DNA of 6,628 nt. Origin: Weeksellaceae bacterium (GTDB lineage: Bacteria > Bacteroidota > Bacteroidia > Flavobacteriales > Weeksellaceae). The stretch is taken from contig JAQVDG010000118.1 in NCBI GenBank assembly GCA_028698395.1, positions 1-6,628 of the forward strand. The letters run 5' to 3'. Position 1 is the first letter of the stretch, and each line of letters starts with the position of its first letter. Below are positions 5,963 to 6,628 of the stretch, one piece after another. The translations under genes were made by a program, and so were the position numbers. Below the pieces are notes generated by a model. It ran no database searches, was not told the DNA's origin, and saw nothing but the letters and a program-made list of their open reading frames with translations.

Positions 5963-6628
5963 TTAAAAGAAATGTTGCAAAGTTAAGGGATTTAAATCAA
6001 TGAAAGCCATATTTACAATACCAATTCCAATTAATAATTTAAAAAGAAAATACAGCAGTTTATAAGTTGTTTTGGATTTGGAGCGATAAAGAGGAAATAA
6101 GCTGAAAATTACAAATCCGGCACTCATCAAAAAGAAATATTTCATATAGCCTGTTTCACTGCTGTTCCACATATAAAGTGAAACTAAAACAACCAAAATC
6201 ATAAGTAAACTCAGTACCCATTTTGTCTTTTTTTCACCATAAATAACGGGTAAAGTTTGATAATTGTAAATAGAATCTGCTACGGAAGTCGTCAAATCTT
6301 TGAGTACATCGATAATTAGCAGAAGTAAAAATAAAAATCCGGCATGGAAAAATATAATTTTGGAAAAATTCTCGTAATACAAAAACAAAGCAAAAAAAGG
6401 AAAAACCATTAATATTACGGAATACAAATTATTTAGTCCAACTATCCGGTTGACTTTGTGAGAATAAAACCAAACTAAAAACTGATAAATCAAAAAGAAA
6501 ATCAAAACGTGTTGAGAAACTAAAAAAGCAGTTCCTAATGCGAGTAAATTGAGAATTAAATAAGTAGTTAATTTTAAATTATGTGAAATAAAACGTTCAA
6601 TATAGTTACGCAAAGGGCGTTGAATAGC
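5963..6628 (-). CDS. UbiA-family membrane prenyltransferase, C-terminal part (cut by the window edge)
   Basis: UbiA-type enzymes move a prenyl chain from its diphosphate to an acceptor at the membrane. The frame is open through the right edge, so the visible 221 residues are a C-terminal fragment; a TTG at 6611-6613 is an in-frame leucine codon and not a credible start. About seven hydrophobic segments are visible (roughly residues 21-40, 41-56, 68-85, 91-109, 137-154, 164-181, 192-211, counting the first visible codon as 1). UbiA proteins have nine, so two are probably missing together with the first Asp-rich motif. The second motif is recognisable as DVLKDLTTSVADS (107-119), followed by YQTLPVIYG (123-131), close to the family's KDxxDxxGD...TLPVxxG. 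A Thr stands where the first Asp of DxxxD belongs. The acceptor could be a quinone precursor, glycerol phosphate or a haem/chlorin group; nothing here decides. The pseudouridine synthase gene follows after 18 bases. Confidence 0.8.
   Translation of the reverse strand, partial: AIQRPLRNYIERFISHNLKLTTYLILNLLALGTAFLVSQHVLIFFLIYQFLVWFYSHKVNRIVGLNNLYSVILMVFPFFALFLYYENFSKIIFFHAGFLFLLLLIIDVLKDLTTSVADSIYNYQTLPVIYGEKKTKWVLSLLMILVVLVSLYMWNSSETGYMKYFFLMSAGFVIFSLFPLYRSKSKTTYKLLYFLFKLLIGIGIVNMAFIDLNPLTLQHFF
5978..5985 (-). promoter_or_regulatory. Candidate promoter for the pseudouridine synthase gene, -7 box TAACTTTG
   Basis: The minus strand reads TAACTTTG followed by CA, a full match to the Bacteroidota TAnnTTTG consensus. 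It lies within the last codons of the UbiA-like gene and ends 33 bases before the pseudouridine synthase ATG, giving a leader of roughly 25 bases. No TTG occurs at the -33 spacing. The gene may therefore be transcribed both from its own promoter and by read-through. Confidence 0.55.

Noticed and set aside
6611..6613. A TTG start codon for the UbiA-like gene
   Set aside because: The frame stays open to the window edge, and the fragment lacks the first Asp-rich motif and about two membrane helices. The true start must lie outside.
1..6628. Mobile element, CRISPR, phage, defence or toxin-antitoxin system
   Set aside because: No transposase, integrase, spaced repeats, terminal inverted repeats or small paired genes are visible. 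All long frames are housekeeping-type genes with uniform AT-rich codon use.

Overview
The window looks like an ordinary chromosomal segment from a low-GC member of the Bacteroidota, most likely a Flavobacterium-like Flavobacteriaceae. The reasons are the AT-rich codon use, promoter-like boxes matching the TAnnTTTG -7 consensus of that phylum, the lack of Shine-Dalgarno sequences before the starts, and the protein sequences themselves. All genes are on the minus strand except one tRNA and one thioredoxin-like gene.

Layout from left to right: (1) 1-966, minus: the N-terminal 322 residues of aspartyl-tRNA synthetase (aspS), running off the left edge. (2) 967-1247: an intergenic region with a candidate aspS promoter, a four-copy heptamer repeat directly behind that promoter, two identical TACTTTTG boxes on the plus strand, a class II tRNA-Leu(GAG) gene and its intrinsic terminator. 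(3) 1248-2834, minus: nadB, L-aspartate oxidase. (4) 2895-4403, minus: gltX, glutamyl-tRNA synthetase, which reads towards nadB with 60 bases between them and may be co-transcribed with it. (5) 4404-4556: a divergent intergenic region. (6) 4557-5081, plus: an exported TlpA-like thioredoxin-fold protein with a CPDC active site. (7) 5084-5944, minus: an RsuA/RluB-family rRNA pseudouridine synthase that converges on the previous gene with only two bases between stop codons. (8) 5963-6628, minus: the C-terminal part of a UbiA-family membrane prenyltransferase, running off the right edge.

Four of the seven genes serve translation: two aminoacyl-tRNA synthetases, a tRNA and an rRNA modification enzyme. 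The others are NAD synthesis (nadB), envelope redox chemistry (TlpA-like) and isoprenoid transfer (UbiA-like). I see no mobile element, CRISPR array, toxin-antitoxin pair, defence system or phage gene, and no evidence for an undescribed multi-gene system. The most unusual points are small: the heptamer repeat abutting the aspS promoter, a UbiA-family protein with a degenerate second Asp-rich motif, an RluB-like enzyme that has lost conserved basic residues in its C-terminal motif, and the very tight convergent gene junction at 5081/5084.
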